Of a stretch of 64,000 nucleotides of DNA, positions 26,205 to 37,300 are shown in pieces; positions within the stretch are counted from its first letter, which is position 1; every line of letters begins with the position of its first letter. The position numbers and the translations under genes are program-made. The stretch comes from Methanosarcina sp. MSH10X1. Its GTDB lineage: Archaea; Halobacteriota; Methanosarcinia; Methanosarcinales; Methanosarcinaceae. Where the stretch lies: assembly GCF_004099695.1 (NCBI RefSeq), contig NZ_SCHL01000001.1, positions 248,001 to 312,000 of the forward strand. The letters are read 5' to 3'. The notes beneath the pieces were generated by a model, which worked only from the letters and a program-made list of their open reading frames with translations, was not told the origin of the DNA and searched no databases.

Positions 26205-29200
26205 ATGAATTCCAATAGAGCTTCCGGTGTTGATATTGTTGGAGATATACCCTGGGGAACACATTTCTGCCAGTTCTATCGGACAAATGAAGAACTAACG
26301 GACGTAGCCATCCCTTATTTTAAAGCAGGACTGGAAAATAATGAATTCTGCATCTGGATTACTTCAGGATCTCTAAATGGGGAAGAAGCAAAAGAAGCTC
26401 TGAGGAAGGCTATCCCTGATTTTGATGTTTATTTGAAAAGGAATCAGATCGAAATAATTCCTGATACTGATTGGCACTTAAAAGAAGGTACCTTTAATTC
26501 TAAAAAAGTTCAGGATTGCTGGACTGAAAAACTTAACAAGGCTCTGGACGATGGCTATGAAGGGCTAAGAACTATGGAGATCACTTGCTGGCTTGAAAAG
26601 GAAAATTTTGATTATTTCATTAATTATGAGAAAGAACTGGATTTTATTATAGGCAAGTATCCAGTAATAGCTCTGTGTACCTATCCCCTCGATAAACATA
26701 ATACAATCGAAATTATCAATATTGCCGCAAACCATCAATTCGCTCTGGTCAAAGAAGGGAGAAAATGGAAGCAAATAGAAAATTCGGCGCGGAAAATTAT
26801 TACCGGGCTCGATAGGAAAGATGTTATCTGCGAAACAACCGGATCAATCAATCAGACCATCCACTCTACCCTTGACTTTGATGAGATTGAAAACCTTAAA
26901 ATGGAACTGGCTGAGCGCAAGCAAGTCGAAGATGCGTTAAAGGAGAACGAGAAACAGCTTGTAGGCAACCTGGACATCATGACGAGGTTGCAAAAACTCG
27001 GCACACTGTTCGTACGTGAAGGCAATCTTGAACCGGTCCTTGCCGAGATCGTAGACGCGGCGATCGCCATTTCAGGGGCTGACTTCGGCAATATCCAGCG
27101 ACTGGACCCAGAATCATCCGGTCTTAAGATCGTGGCGCAGCGAGGGTTCCCGGAGTGGTGGCTGGACTTCTGGAACAACGTTTATGAAGGGAGGGGAACC
27201 TGTGGCACGGCACTCGAGCGCGGAGAAAGGGTTATTGTCGAAGATGTTGAACAGAGTCCTATCTTCGCCGGCTCTCCGGCCCTGGAAATCCAGCTTAAAG
27301 CCGGCGTGCGAGCGGTTCAGTCTACCCCGCTGGTGAGCAGGTCAGGAAGGCTTCTTGGCATGTTTTCAACGCATTACAAGACGCCACATCGACCGGATGA
27401 CCGAGCTCTTCATCTGCTTGACCTTCTCGCCCGTAATGCGGCCGATATTATTGAGCGGGCGCAAATCGAGGAAGCACTACATCAGGCGACAGAACGCGAA
27501 AGATTTCTGGCTGACGTTGTGGAGAAGGCCAGCGTCCCCTTCGGCGTCGGCTCGCCGGATGGCAGGCTGCTTATGTTCAACCAGGCGTTTATTGACCTCA
27601 CAGGCTACAGCCGCGAAGAACTGATCCAGAAGCAACTAACCTGGAACGAAGATCTTACCCCTCCCGAATGGCGCGAGCAGGAAGCTGAACGCCTGGCTGA
27701 GGCTCTCCACACCCGGCAACCCGCCCGCTATGAGAAGGAATACCTCCGCAAGGACAGCACACGTGTGCCCATTGAAGTCTTCGTGCAGCCGGTATTCGAC
27801 ACTGCGGGCAATCTGCTCCACTACCGCAGCTTTCTGACGGACTTCACTGAGAGAAAACGAGCTGATGAGGCGTTGCGGAAGAGTGAGGCGCGCTTCCGGG
27901 CTCTTGTGACAGCCAGTTCGGAAATGATATACCGCATGAGCCCTGATTGGAGATATATGAACCGGCTTTGTGGCCGGGGTTTTCTCACAGATACGGAAAA
28001 ACTGAACCCTACCTGGCTTCAGGAATACATCCTCCCTGAAGATCAGCCGTACGTGATAGCCGTGATCAATGAAGCCATTCGGACGAAAAGCGTTTTCGAA
28101 CTGGAGCACCGGGTCAGGCAAGCAGACGGCAGCATTGGATGGACACTCTCGCGTGCGATTCCTATTCTTGATGCAAATGGAGAAATAGTTGAATGGTTCG
28201 GTACCGCCACCAACATCACCGAGCGCAAGCAAGAAGAGCAAAAGATACTCAGATATAACTGGATTCTCAAAGGAATTAACAGGATCTTCGGCAGTGTAGT
28301 TAAGGCTGAAACAGAAGAGGCGTTGGGGAATGCCTGTCTATCGGTAGTGATAGAAATAACCGGCAGTCAAATTGGTTTCATTGGTCAGGTGGGTGCAGAC
28401 GGGCTGTTACATGACATCGCAATAAGCGATACAGGATGGAAACAGTGCCTTATGTATGATAAGACCGGGCATCGACGTCCTCCTGGAGATTTTATCCTGC
28501 ACGGACTGTATGGCTGTGTAATTGATACAGAAAAGAGTTTCTTCACCAATGACCCGCAGTCACATCCAAAAAGTATTGGTCTGCCTCAAGGTCATCCCCC
28601 GATTACGTCATTACTTGGCGTCCCCCTTGTTCAGAATGGGAAAGCGGTGGGCTTGATCGTAGTCGCAAATCGTGAAGGCGGCTATAGCCATGAGCAGCAG
28701 GAGGACCTTGAAGCAATTGCACCGGCTGTGACGCAGGCACTACAGAGAAAAAAGGCAGAAGAAACACTGGCAAAAGCAGATATTTTCCGCCAGAAGGAAA
28801 TTCATCACAGAATAAAGAATAACCTTCAGGTAATTTCTTCCCTGCTGGACCTGCAGGCTGACCAGTTCAGAAATAGAGAATGCATTAAGGACTCGGAGGT
28901 TCTGGAAGCCTTCAGAGAAAGCCAGGACAGAGTAACATCTATGTCGCTTATTCACGAGGAACTGTATAAAGTCGAAGGGTTCGAAACGCTGAACTTTTCG
29001 CCATATATCGAGAAGCTCGCTGAGAACCTTTTCCAGACATACAGGCTTGGAAACCTGGATATTAACTTAGACGTGGATCTGGAAGAAGATGCATTCTTTA
29101 ACATGGACACTGCTGTCCCACTGGGAATAATTGTTAATGAGCTCGTTTCCAACTCCCTCAAACATGCGTTTCCGGACAGGAACAAAGGAACAATTCAAAT

Positions 29201-29462
29201 CAAGCTTCATAGAACCGAAAACCGGGAATGCATAAACAGCAGAGAAGAAAGCGAAAACAAAGGCTGTAAAAGTGCCAGTTTTACTCTGACCATCGCAGAT
29301 GATGGGAAAGGTATACCTGAAAACCTTGAAATTGAGGATCTTGATAGCCTTGGGCTTCAGCTTGTAATTTCCCTTGTAGACCAGTTAGATGGAACAATTG
29401 AACTGAAAAAAAACAATGGGACAGAATTCATTATAAGGTTCACAGTGACAGAAAAAAGGTGA
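26205..29462 (+). CDS. Sensor histidine kinase, MEDS-GAF-PAS-PAS-GAF-HisKA_2
   Basis: A 1085-residue soluble kinase. Modules: MEDS domain (1-195, DIPWGTHFCQFYRTNEELT), GAF (about 255-425), PAS (430-560, ends FTERKRADEAL), PAS (560-690, ends ITERKQEEQ), GAF (695-850), then HisKA_2 with EIHHRIKNNLQVISSLLDLQ (phospho-acceptor His about 868) and a HATPase with N-box NELVSNSLKHA and DDGKGIPE. There is no membrane helix, so it senses cytoplasmic signals. The stretch about 27000-28700 is visibly richer in G+C than both ends, which suggests that the central GAF-PAS block came from another source. ATG 26205 has GGAG upstream. No response regulator is adjacent; the partner is unknown. Confidence 0.93.
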   Translation: MNSNRASGVDIVGDIPWGTHFCQFYRTNEELTDVAIPYFKAGLENNEFCIWITSGSLNGEEAKEALRKAIPDFDVYLKRNQIEIIPDTDWHLKEGTFNSKKVQDCWTEKLNKALDDGYEGLRTMEITCWLEKENFDYFINYEKELDFIIGKYPVIALCTYPLDKHNTIEIINIAANHQFALVKEGRKWKQIENSARKIITGLDRKDVICETTGSINQTIHSTLDFDEIENLKMELAERKQVEDALKENEKQLVGNLDIMTRLQKLGTLFVREGNLEPVLAEIVDAAIAISGADFGNIQRLDPESSGLKIVAQRGFPEWWLDFWNNVYEGRGTCGTALERGERVIVEDVEQSPIFAGSPALEIQLKAGVRAVQSTPLVSRSGRLLGMFSTHYKTPHRPDDRALHLLDLLARNAADIIERAQIEEALHQATERERFLADVVEKASVPFGVGSPDGRLLMFNQAFIDLTGYSREELIQKQLTWNEDLTPPEWREQEAERLAEALHTRQPARYEKEYLRKDSTRVPIEVFVQPVFDTAGNLLHYRSFLTDFTERKRADEALRKSEARFRALVTASSEMIYRMSPDWRYMNRLCGRGFLTDTEKLNPTWLQEYILPEDQPYVIAVINEAIRTKSVFELEHRVRQADGSIGWTLSRAIPILDANGEIVEWFGTATNITERKQEEQKILRYNWILKGINRIFGSVVKAETEEALGNACLSVVIEITGSQIGFIGQVGADGLLHDIAISDTGWKQCLMYDKTGHRRPPGDFILHGLYGCVIDTEKSFFTNDPQSHPKSIGLPQGHPPITSLLGVPLVQNGKAVGLIVVANREGGYSHEQQEDLEAIAPAVTQALQRKKAEETLAKADIFRQKEIHHRIKNNLQVISSLLDLQADQFRNRECIKDSEVLEAFRESQDRVTSMSLIHEELYKVEGFETLNFSPYIEKLAENLFQTYRLGNLDINLDVDLEEDAFFNMDTAVPLGIIVNELVSNSLKHAFPDRNKGTIQIKLHRTENRECINSREESENKGCKSASFTLTIADDGKGIPENLEIEDLDSLGLQLVISLVDQLDGTIELKKNNGTEFIIRFTVTEKR

Positions 29463-29769
29463 ATAAGTATGTCAGCGCCAACCCTGACCCTGCACTGATT
29501 TGTTGAGCAAAGCATTTCCTAATCCATGATTCATGAATTTCGCCCTGCTTTTATGTCTCGTTCTTTTACTATCATTCTCAGCATTCAACTTTTCTCCTAT
29601 GCTTGATGGTTTAAACATGAATTGGACAGTCAGGATATAATTTATACGCTCACATTAAATTCTCTTACATAAGCTCAACAGCTTTTAATATCTAAAATTT
29701 CTAAGATAGGGGCGGGGTAAACGAACTTTTCCAGTGTTTATTATTTTCATTATAGGACAAAAAGAAGCC

Positions 29770-31305
29770 ATGATGGAGTGGGTGCTAATAGAACAAGTCA
29801 CCGAGAGAGAACTTTCCTGCGAGAAGCTTCGAAAAAATGAAGAAATATACCGCATCGTCATAAGGCAAACTGAGCATCTTGTATACGATTAGGATATTAT
29901 AAAAAGCAAAATCTGCTGGTTAGGGGCTACCAGAGAATTTATGGGGCATGACTTAAAAGATCTGGAAAGTACAGATATGGGGGTCTGGCTGGATCATATC
30001 CATCCTGAAGAACGGAATAAAATCTGGAAAACTTTTGAAAAGTATCTGGAAACAGGAGAAAACTTCCGGCTTGAATACAGGTTCAGGAAACATAATGAAA
30101 ATTATATCCACATAGAAGAGAACGTGATCTGCCTGAAAGATGAAAACGGTAGTGTAAATCGAGTTCTTGGAATAATTAAAGACATTACTGAAAGAAAGCT
30201 TACTCAGGAAAGACTGGAAGACAGTGAGGAAAAATACCGTTCATTTATACAGAATTTTGATGGGATCGCGTTCCAGCTAGATGAGAACTTCTTCCCGGAG
30301 TTCATGCACGGGAAAGTAGAAGAAATTACCGGATATAGTGAAGAAAAGTTCTTATCCGGTCAGTTTTTGTGGATAGACATTATTCATTCTGCTGACAAAC
30401 CTCTTGTTATTGAAGATATTAATAATATTCAAAAATCTCCATATAACTCATCAAGAGAGCTTGACTTTCGTATAATACATAGTAACGGCAGAACTAAATG
30501 GGTACACCAGTGTTACTATAAAATCCAGGGCAAAGACGGAAAACCCGAGAAGTATCAGGGAGTCATTTATGATATTACTGAAAAAAAGAATACAGAAGAA
30601 GCTCTTGAAAAAATAGAGGCTATCCGTAACAAAGAAATTCATCACAGGATCAAGAATAACTTACAGGTAATCTCATCCCTGCTGGATCTTCAGGCTGAAA
30701 AATTCAACGACAGAGAATGTATTAAAAATTCGGAAGTTCTCACGGCTTTCAGGGAAAGTCAGGACCGGGTAATGTCAATTGCCCTGATCCATGAAGAGTT
30801 GCACGAAGGTGAGGGAAGAGATACCCTGAACTTTTCGCCTTATCTTGAAAAACTCGTTGAAAATCTTTTCCAGACCTACAGACTTGGAGACAAAGAAATC
30901 AGCTTAATTATGAATCTTGAGGAAGATATTTTCTTTGATATGGATACTGCAGTGCCATTAGGTATGATTGTTAATGAACTTGTTTCAAATTCTCTGAAAT
31001 ATGCATTTCCAGACAGAAAGACCGGAGAAATCAGGATTAACCTGTTCAGAGAGGGAAAAGCCGGGAACTCGTCAGGTACTGATGAAAAAGATGGTGAAAA
31101 AGAACTTACTGAGAAATGTACTGGATATACGCTTATTATTTCAGATAACGGAATTGGCATTCCTGAAAAAATCGATTTTGAAAACCCGGATACGCTTGGA
31201 CTGCAGCTTGTAACTATTCTTGTAGAGCAGTTAGATAGTGAGATCGAGTTAAAAAGAAATAAAGGTACCAGGTTCAAAATAAGGTTTAATGTAAAGCAAG
31301 ACTGA
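29770..31305 (+). CDS. PAS-PAS histidine kinase with in-frame TAG
   Basis: From ATG 29770 the frame is open through 31305 except for one amber codon, TAG 29890-29892, inside the first PAS domain (HLVYD-TAG-DIIKSKICW), where related PAS domains have an aromatic residue such as Tyr. The rest is intact: second PAS, EIHHRIKNNLQVISSLLDLQ (His about 292) and a full HATPase (NELVSNSLKYA, DNGIGIPE). Methanosarcina decodes some UAG codons as pyrrolysine, so read-through is possible; otherwise the gene is a pseudogene or starts at ATG 29941 with a partial first PAS. The N-terminus (EQVTEREL) looks like the end of a further, lost PAS domain. Third in a series of recombined kinases. Confidence 0.75.
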
Positions 31306-31508
31306 TCGACTCACGTCCGTCTGGAAAGCAGCTTATAGTACTGCCTTCTTCAGGAAAAGAGAAAGGTTTAGCGGACACTTCATACCGATAAAAACATGGA
31401 TTTAAAAATAATAACGGTTTTAACAATCAGGAAAACTATAAGATAGGCGATATTAAATTGTAATATAAGTTATATTAAATTGTAAGATAAACTATATAAG
31501 CTAATATT

Positions 31509-31700
31509 TCTGAAAATCAGTTTAGAAGTAGATGGTAGGGTCTGAGTCCCTATTCTCAGGTCCCTACCTGCGATCCAACCCAAAGATTAAGAGGAAACCC
31601 TATTACTCTTAATCTGTACCTTTATAATGACCCGGTTATATATATCATAACCGATAAGAAACATTGGTTCTGAGTTGAATTTTTAATATAATTGAAGAAT
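31509..31700 (-). ncRNA. Repeated structured element A, copy 2
   Basis: Nearly identical to copies at 25232 and 38518. Its first stem is GGTAGGG/CCCTACC, fully paired, whereas copy 3 has GGTAGAG/CTCTACC: a compensatory two-base change that supports a real folded RNA. The GATTAAGAG/CTCTTAATC stem is unchanged. CGGTTAT/ATAACCG around the TATA-like centre is perfect here. Confidence 0.55.
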
Positions 31701-31912
31701 TATATTATATTTAAAATTATAACGATATTAGAAATTATAACGATATTAAAAAATATAACGATATTAAAAATAATTAATTTATAAAAGAGATATAAAATAG
31801 ATAAATTCATAAAAAATTACAATAACCTTAAAATCCTTAAGATTTAACTATTTTTTACTTGAAACTAATTTTTGAGATCAATAATTTAAAGTAGATTATA
31901 ATAATATTACTG

Positions 31913-32175
31913 CTGCACGGTCGGGGAACAACCGTATATTATCCCTCAAACGGAGAATTGTCTGGAGGTTACTGATCCTTTTTCGAATTAATAAGTTTGA
32001 GGAAGCATAAGTTTGAAGAAGCATAAATTTGAAGAAGCATAAGTTTGAAGAAGCATAAGTTTGAAGAAGCATAAATTTGAAGAAGCATAAGTTTGAAGAA
32101 GCATAAATTTGAAGAAGCATAAATTTGAAGAATAAGGTAAACGGATTCAGTGCTTCGGGATTTTTCCTGAAGCCA
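31913..32175 (+). ncRNA. Element B, copy 2, expanded by minisatellite
   Basis: It shares TCGGGGAACAA, CTCAAACGGAGAAT, TTCGAATTAATA and GTAAACGGATTCAGTGC with copy 3 at 41131. In place of the central hairpin it has a 16-bp tandem repeat (31992-32132), as if GAAGCATAA-type hairpin DNA had amplified. It lies upstream of the kinase at 32636. Confidence 0.4.
31992..32132. repeat. 16-bp tandem repeat, eight copies
   Basis: Unit TAAGTTTGAAGAAGCA (or TAAATTTG variant) occurs eight times plus a 13-bp remnant, embedded in element B copy 2. Confidence 0.92.
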
Positions 32176-32510
32176 TTATTTGCCGCTTTTATCGCTTTTA
32201 TCGCTTTTATTATACTTTTCCAATCTATCTCATGTTAACAATTTTCATGATATAATTTTAAATTTGCAGATATATAAAGTGCAATTTTACACGTGAATTG
32301 TACAGAAATATATTTATCATATTATCCTTTATACGCACTCGATTATATAAAAGATGAGAAATAAAATGCGTTTTTAAGTAATTAATCAATGTCTGCGCGA
32401 TAGTGTACACTAAGCTGAGAATTTGATAAATATGAAACCTGCTACATTTGATAAAGTTAAGGTTCTAAAAAGGGCTCTTTGACTTTTTACTTTGATATCA
32501 GAAAATAGTA

Positions 32511-32573
32511 AGTACAATCAGAGTTTCTGATGTTAACATTGCCTGGGATATACCCTGGGGAACGTATAAGTGA
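32511..32573 (+). pseudogene. MEDS-domain N-terminal relic
   Basis: The frame reads RVSDVNIAWDIPWGTY followed by Lys and TGA, matching the first 20 residues of the MEDS domains at 26205 and 41650 (RASGVDIVGDIPWGTHF). It stands just before the membrane-type kinase at 32636, showing that this kinase once began with a MEDS domain that was replaced. Confidence 0.65.
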
Positions 32574-32635
32574 GCAAACTCTGCTACAGGCTTTGTGAGC
32601 TTTTTCTGTCTCATCAAAAATATGGTGAAGGATAA

Positions 32636-34000
32636 ATGAATATAGCTGGACGTATCCAGAAATGGCTGACATTCGGGTTGAGCCCGGAACAGGAAGATCG
32701 CTTTCGGCAAGCCAACTTTGGTGGAGACATAGCCCAGGCCCGAATTTTTGTTCTTCTGATCTTACTGCCCTTTTTAGCTCTTCTGGTCAATGACTACAGT
32801 TTTCTTGGGCTTTCAAGTACATTCTATGCGCTATTAGCGCTTAGACTTGCTTTTACTGCGTACACAGTCCTGTTCCTTAAAAATCTGCGAGGATTTCCAA
32901 ACTACCGTTCCTATGACCGGGCTGAATTCATCTGGGGTCTCTTTCTGGCGGTCTTCCACGTCACGATAAATTCGACTCGACCTGAAAATTTCGTTGCCCA
33001 TACCGTCATAACGGTTCTTGTAGTTTTCATTACGATGCTTGCCATCCCGAATCGATTCACCAACCAGCTTATTCTGTCCTTAGTGTACACTAGCGGGCAG
33101 ACATTGATTATTGCGCCCAATCCGTGGATATCGCCACAGGCTTCTTTTACGGTGCTTCTCAGTATGTTCATGGCTAATGCAATTGCTATCGCATCCGGCT
33201 GGCTGTTTAATTTCTGGCGCAGGCGGGAGTTCCTGACTCACGAGGAAATGCATAACGCAAAATTGGAAATTGAGACGCAGCTTACTGAGCGCAAGAAAGC
33301 TGAAGAAGTTCTGGCAAATATTGAGACCGCCCGTAAAAAGGAGATTCATCACAGGATAAAGAATAACTTACAGGTAATCTCATCCCTGCTGGATCTCCAG
33401 GCTGACCAGTTCAGAAGCAGGAATAACATTAAAAATTCGGAAGTTCTCACGGCTTTCAGGGAAAGCCAGGACCGGGTTTTATCCATGGCTCTGATTCATG
33501 AAGAGCTTTACAGGGGTGAAGGGCTCGAAACGCTTAACTTTTCGTCATATATCGAGGAGCTTGCTGGAAATCTTCTCCAGACCTACAGGCTTGGGAACCT
33601 GGATATTAATTTAGACATGGATCTGGAAAAAGATTCATTCTTTGACATGGACACTGCTGTCCCACTGGGAATAATTGTTAACGAGCTCATTTCCAACTCC
33701 CTCAAACATGCGTTTCCGGACAGGCATAATGGAACAATTCGAATTACACTCCATAGAGAAGGAAACCGAGAATGCATAAGCAGTATAGTGAAAAGCGAAG
33801 GCTGTAAGGGTACGGCTTTCGTTCTGAAAGTTTCCGATAACGGGGTGGGCATTCCTGAAAATCTTGATATTGAAGAACTCGATAGTCTTGGCATGCAGCT
33901 TGTGACTTCCCTTGCAGACCAGATCGATGGGAAACTTGAACTCAGAACTAATCATGGAACAGAGATCATTATAAGGTTCACATTGACAGATAAAAAATAA
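32636..34000 (+). CDS. Membrane-bound histidine kinase (HisKA_2)
   Basis: A 454-residue kinase. Residues about 35-200 form five or six transmembrane helices with short loops, a membrane sensor without a large outer domain; a short coiled linker ending LTERKKAEEVL leads into HisKA_2 (EIHHRIKNNLQVISSLLDLQ, His about 239) and a HATPase (NELISNSLKHA, DNGVGIPE). The transmitter is nearly the same as in the kinase at 26205, but the sensor is unrelated and more G+C-rich, so the membrane module was probably swapped in. A GGTGAAGGAT ribosome-like sequence precedes the ATG. Likely partner response regulators are outside the window. Confidence 0.9.
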   Translation: MNIAGRIQKWLTFGLSPEQEDRFRQANFGGDIAQARIFVLLILLPFLALLVNDYSFLGLSSTFYALLALRLAFTAYTVLFLKNLRGFPNYRSYDRAEFIWGLFLAVFHVTINSTRPENFVAHTVITVLVVFITMLAIPNRFTNQLILSLVYTSGQTLIIAPNPWISPQASFTVLLSMFMANAIAIASGWLFNFWRRREFLTHEEMHNAKLEIETQLTERKKAEEVLANIETARKKEIHHRIKNNLQVISSLLDLQADQFRSRNNIKNSEVLTAFRESQDRVLSMALIHEELYRGEGLETLNFSSYIEELAGNLLQTYRLGNLDINLDMDLEKDSFFDMDTAVPLGIIVNELISNSLKHAFPDRHNGTIRITLHREGNRECISSIVKSEGCKGTAFVLKVSDNGVGIPENLDIEELDSLGMQLVTSLADQIDGKLELRTNHGTEIIIRFTLTDKK

Positions 34001-34308
34001 CCGAGCCCCACTGTTAGCCCCACAGCAACTGGTTGAATAAAACCTTACCTATATACACGGCTCAGGACTGCCAGGCTGCTGAAGCCTGCAGCATATTGAA
34101 CCCTGAGAAATGAGGATAAACCCTAGCAATAAATAATATAGACAAGATATTTATTACATTATTTTCCATACAAATGGACCATTATATAATAATCGAATTA
34201 TAAAATTAACTTCGGGGAAATTCTTACGGTTAATGAAACTAAGGTTCGGACAGAGAAGTAAACATTGAGACAGAGATTTTGACTTTTTATCAAGCGGTCA
34301 GAGAGAAT

Positions 34309-37300
34309 ATGAGGTACGATAATATAGATAAGAAATTTCAGGAAAGCGAAAAGCTGTACCGCATGCTGTTCGATTACAGCATGGACGGTATCATCCTGAC
34401 TGACCCGAGAGATGGGGGGAAAATCCTATCCGCTAATCCAGCCGCTTGCCGGATGCTCGGATGGGCCGAAGAAGAACTCATTGGTAAAGGGCGCGAAGTA
34501 ATGTTTGATCTGGAAGACCCGGCGCTATCCAGTCTGCTTGATGAGCGTGCACGCTCCGGGTCAGTCAGAACCCAGCTCACTTACAGGCGCAAAGACGGGA
34601 CCACCTTCCCTGGAGAGGTAAGCACTGCCTTTTTTACTGATGACAATGGAGAACCCAGGGCAGTCGCTATTATCCGGGATATAACCGAGCGCAAACATGC
34701 TGAGCAGGCTTTAAGCGAAAGCGAGATGCGCTTCCGCACAATGTTTGAGGCACATGGGGCACCCATGCTGCTCATCGAGCCCGGCAGCGGGAAGATTATC
34801 GACGCCAACGATGCGGCGGTCCGGTTCTACGAATACTCGCGCGAGCAGTTACGGGCGATGCACATCGACGAGATAAACCAATTGCCACCGGAGGAAGTCA
34901 CCGCCGAGCGTTACAAGGCTGTGGAACGCGGCAGGAATGTGTTTATTTTCCGGCACCGGCTCGCCAGCAATGACATCCGCTGGGTGGAGGTTTACTCCTC
35001 GCCTGTGAAAATCAAGGGCCAGCCCATTCTTTTCTCAATCATCCACGACATCACAGAGCGTAAACAGGCTGAGGAAGCTCTCAGGAATAGTGAGGAGCGT
35101 TACCGTATGCTTTTCACTAACATGACCGAGGCTTTCTTCCTTGGAGAACCCATTTATGATAAGGATGGTAAGCCTTGCAGCTATCGTTTCCTTGAGGTAA
35201 ACCCTGCTTTTGAGCTTCAAACGGGTCTAAACAGGAAACAGCTATTGGGCAAGACTATACATGAAGTTGTTAATAAACCGAATAGTCTGGCGATTGAGGA
35301 GTACGGCAAAATAACGCTCACAGGCAAGCCAACACACTTTGAAATTTTTAGCAAGGAACTGAATAGATATCTTGATGGTTATATTTTTAGCCCTGAGAAT
35401 GGAAAGTTCGCGGTAATTTTCAGAGATATTACCGAGCGCAAAAAGCTCGAAGAACAGATCCGCCAGCGAGCCGAAGAACTGGAAATCGTGATGGATGTCG
35501 CACCTGTTGCTATCTGGATTGGTCACGACCTGCAAGGTCATAAAATTACAGGCAACAGGATGGCAAACGAGTACTATGAGGCTGAAACCGGAGAGAACGT
35601 TTCGGCGGATGCGGCACCTATGCGGCGCTTCTTCCATAATGGTAAAGAATTAACCGCAAACGAATTGCCAATGCAGCAAGCCTCCTTGAAAAATATTCGA
35701 GTACACAACATGGAAGTTGACGTGCTGTTACCTAGCGGGGAATGTAAAACGTTTCTTGGATCAGCCAGCCCGCTCCACGATACAGAAGGGCATGTACGTG
35801 GCAGTGTCGGCGCATTCACTGATATAACAGAGCGTAAAAAAGCTGAGGAGGCACTTCGGAAAAGTGAGGAACACTATAGGATGCTGTTTACGAATATGAC
35901 CGAGGGTTTCTTACTTGCAGAAATAATCAGCGATGAGGACGGTAAGCCTCATGATTACCGCTACCTTGAGATAAATCCTGTTTATGAATACAGTACAGGC
36001 TTAAAAAAAGAGCAGGTACTGGGTAAGTCTATCCTGGATATCGTTCCCAATGTGAGTCCGATACTGATCAAAAAGCTCGGTGAAACAGCGGTCTCAGGTG
36101 AACCGACGTATTTTGAAATCTTTAGCCAGATAGTAGGCAAGTATTTTGACACCTATGTCTTCAGTCCCGGAAAAGGGATGGTTGCGGCAACTTTTAGAGA
36201 TATTACAAAGAGAAAACAGGCTGAGGAGGCTCTCCGGGAGAGTGAGGAAAAGTACCGGACTATAGTAGAAACCGCCAGTGAAGGCATCTGGACAGCTGAC
36301 CATGAAGCCAGAACTACTTATGCCAATGAGAAAATGGCTGCGATGCTTGGATATACTCAGGAAGAAATGATTGGCAGACCTGTCTGCGATTTTACCAGCG
36401 GAGAAGATAAAATAATCGCAAGGCGGAACATGGAAAAAAGGGAGAAGGGCATCGATGAAAGCTACGAAATCAAATTAATACGCAAGGATGGATCGCCTCT
36501 CTGGGCATTTGCCAATGGAAAAGCTCTCTTTGATAAAAAGGGTAAGTTTACAGGCTCTATAGCGCTAATCACTGATATTACCGCAAGAAAAGAAGCAGAA
36601 GCTAAATTGAAAGAAACCCTCGATAATTTAGAGAAATTGGTTAAAGAAAGGACAGCAGAACTTGAAAATGCTTATAATTCACTGAAAGAAAGTGAAAAAA
36701 GCCTTGCAGAAGCCCAGAGAATGGCACATCTCGGAAACTGGAACTGGAATATTATAACTGACAAAATATACTGGTCTGATGAGGCTTATCGTATTTTTGG
36801 ACTTAAGCCGCAGGAATCCGGAATAAACCTCGGTACATTTTTAAACTATGTGCATCCGGACGATCGAGAATATGTGAATAACGCAGCTAAAAAAGCATTA
36901 AGTAGAGGGTCCTATAGCACAGATTTCAGAATAATCTTAGCTGACGGAGAAGAACGTATAATCCATGCACATGGAGAGGTATCTTTTAACGAGAAAAAAA
37001 CCCCTGTCTGGGTGAGAGGAACGATTCAGGATATCACCGGGCAGAAAAAAACCGAAGAAAAGATTCGCCGCCTGGCGGACATTGTGGAGTCATCGAATGA
37101 TGCTATTATAACCAAATCTCTTGAGGGCATTATTACAAGCTGGAATAAAGGAGCGGAGCAGGTTTACGGCTATTCGGCTGACGAAATTCTGGGAAAAAAT
37201 ATTTCAATACTTGAGCCTGCTAGTTTAAGAGGAGAAATAGAACGGTTAACTCAAAAGATTATAGATAACAAGGATATCAAGCATTATGATACTCTACGGC

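Noticed and set aside
31896-32120. 74-codon minus-strand frame
   Set aside because: Made entirely of translated 16-bp minisatellite units.
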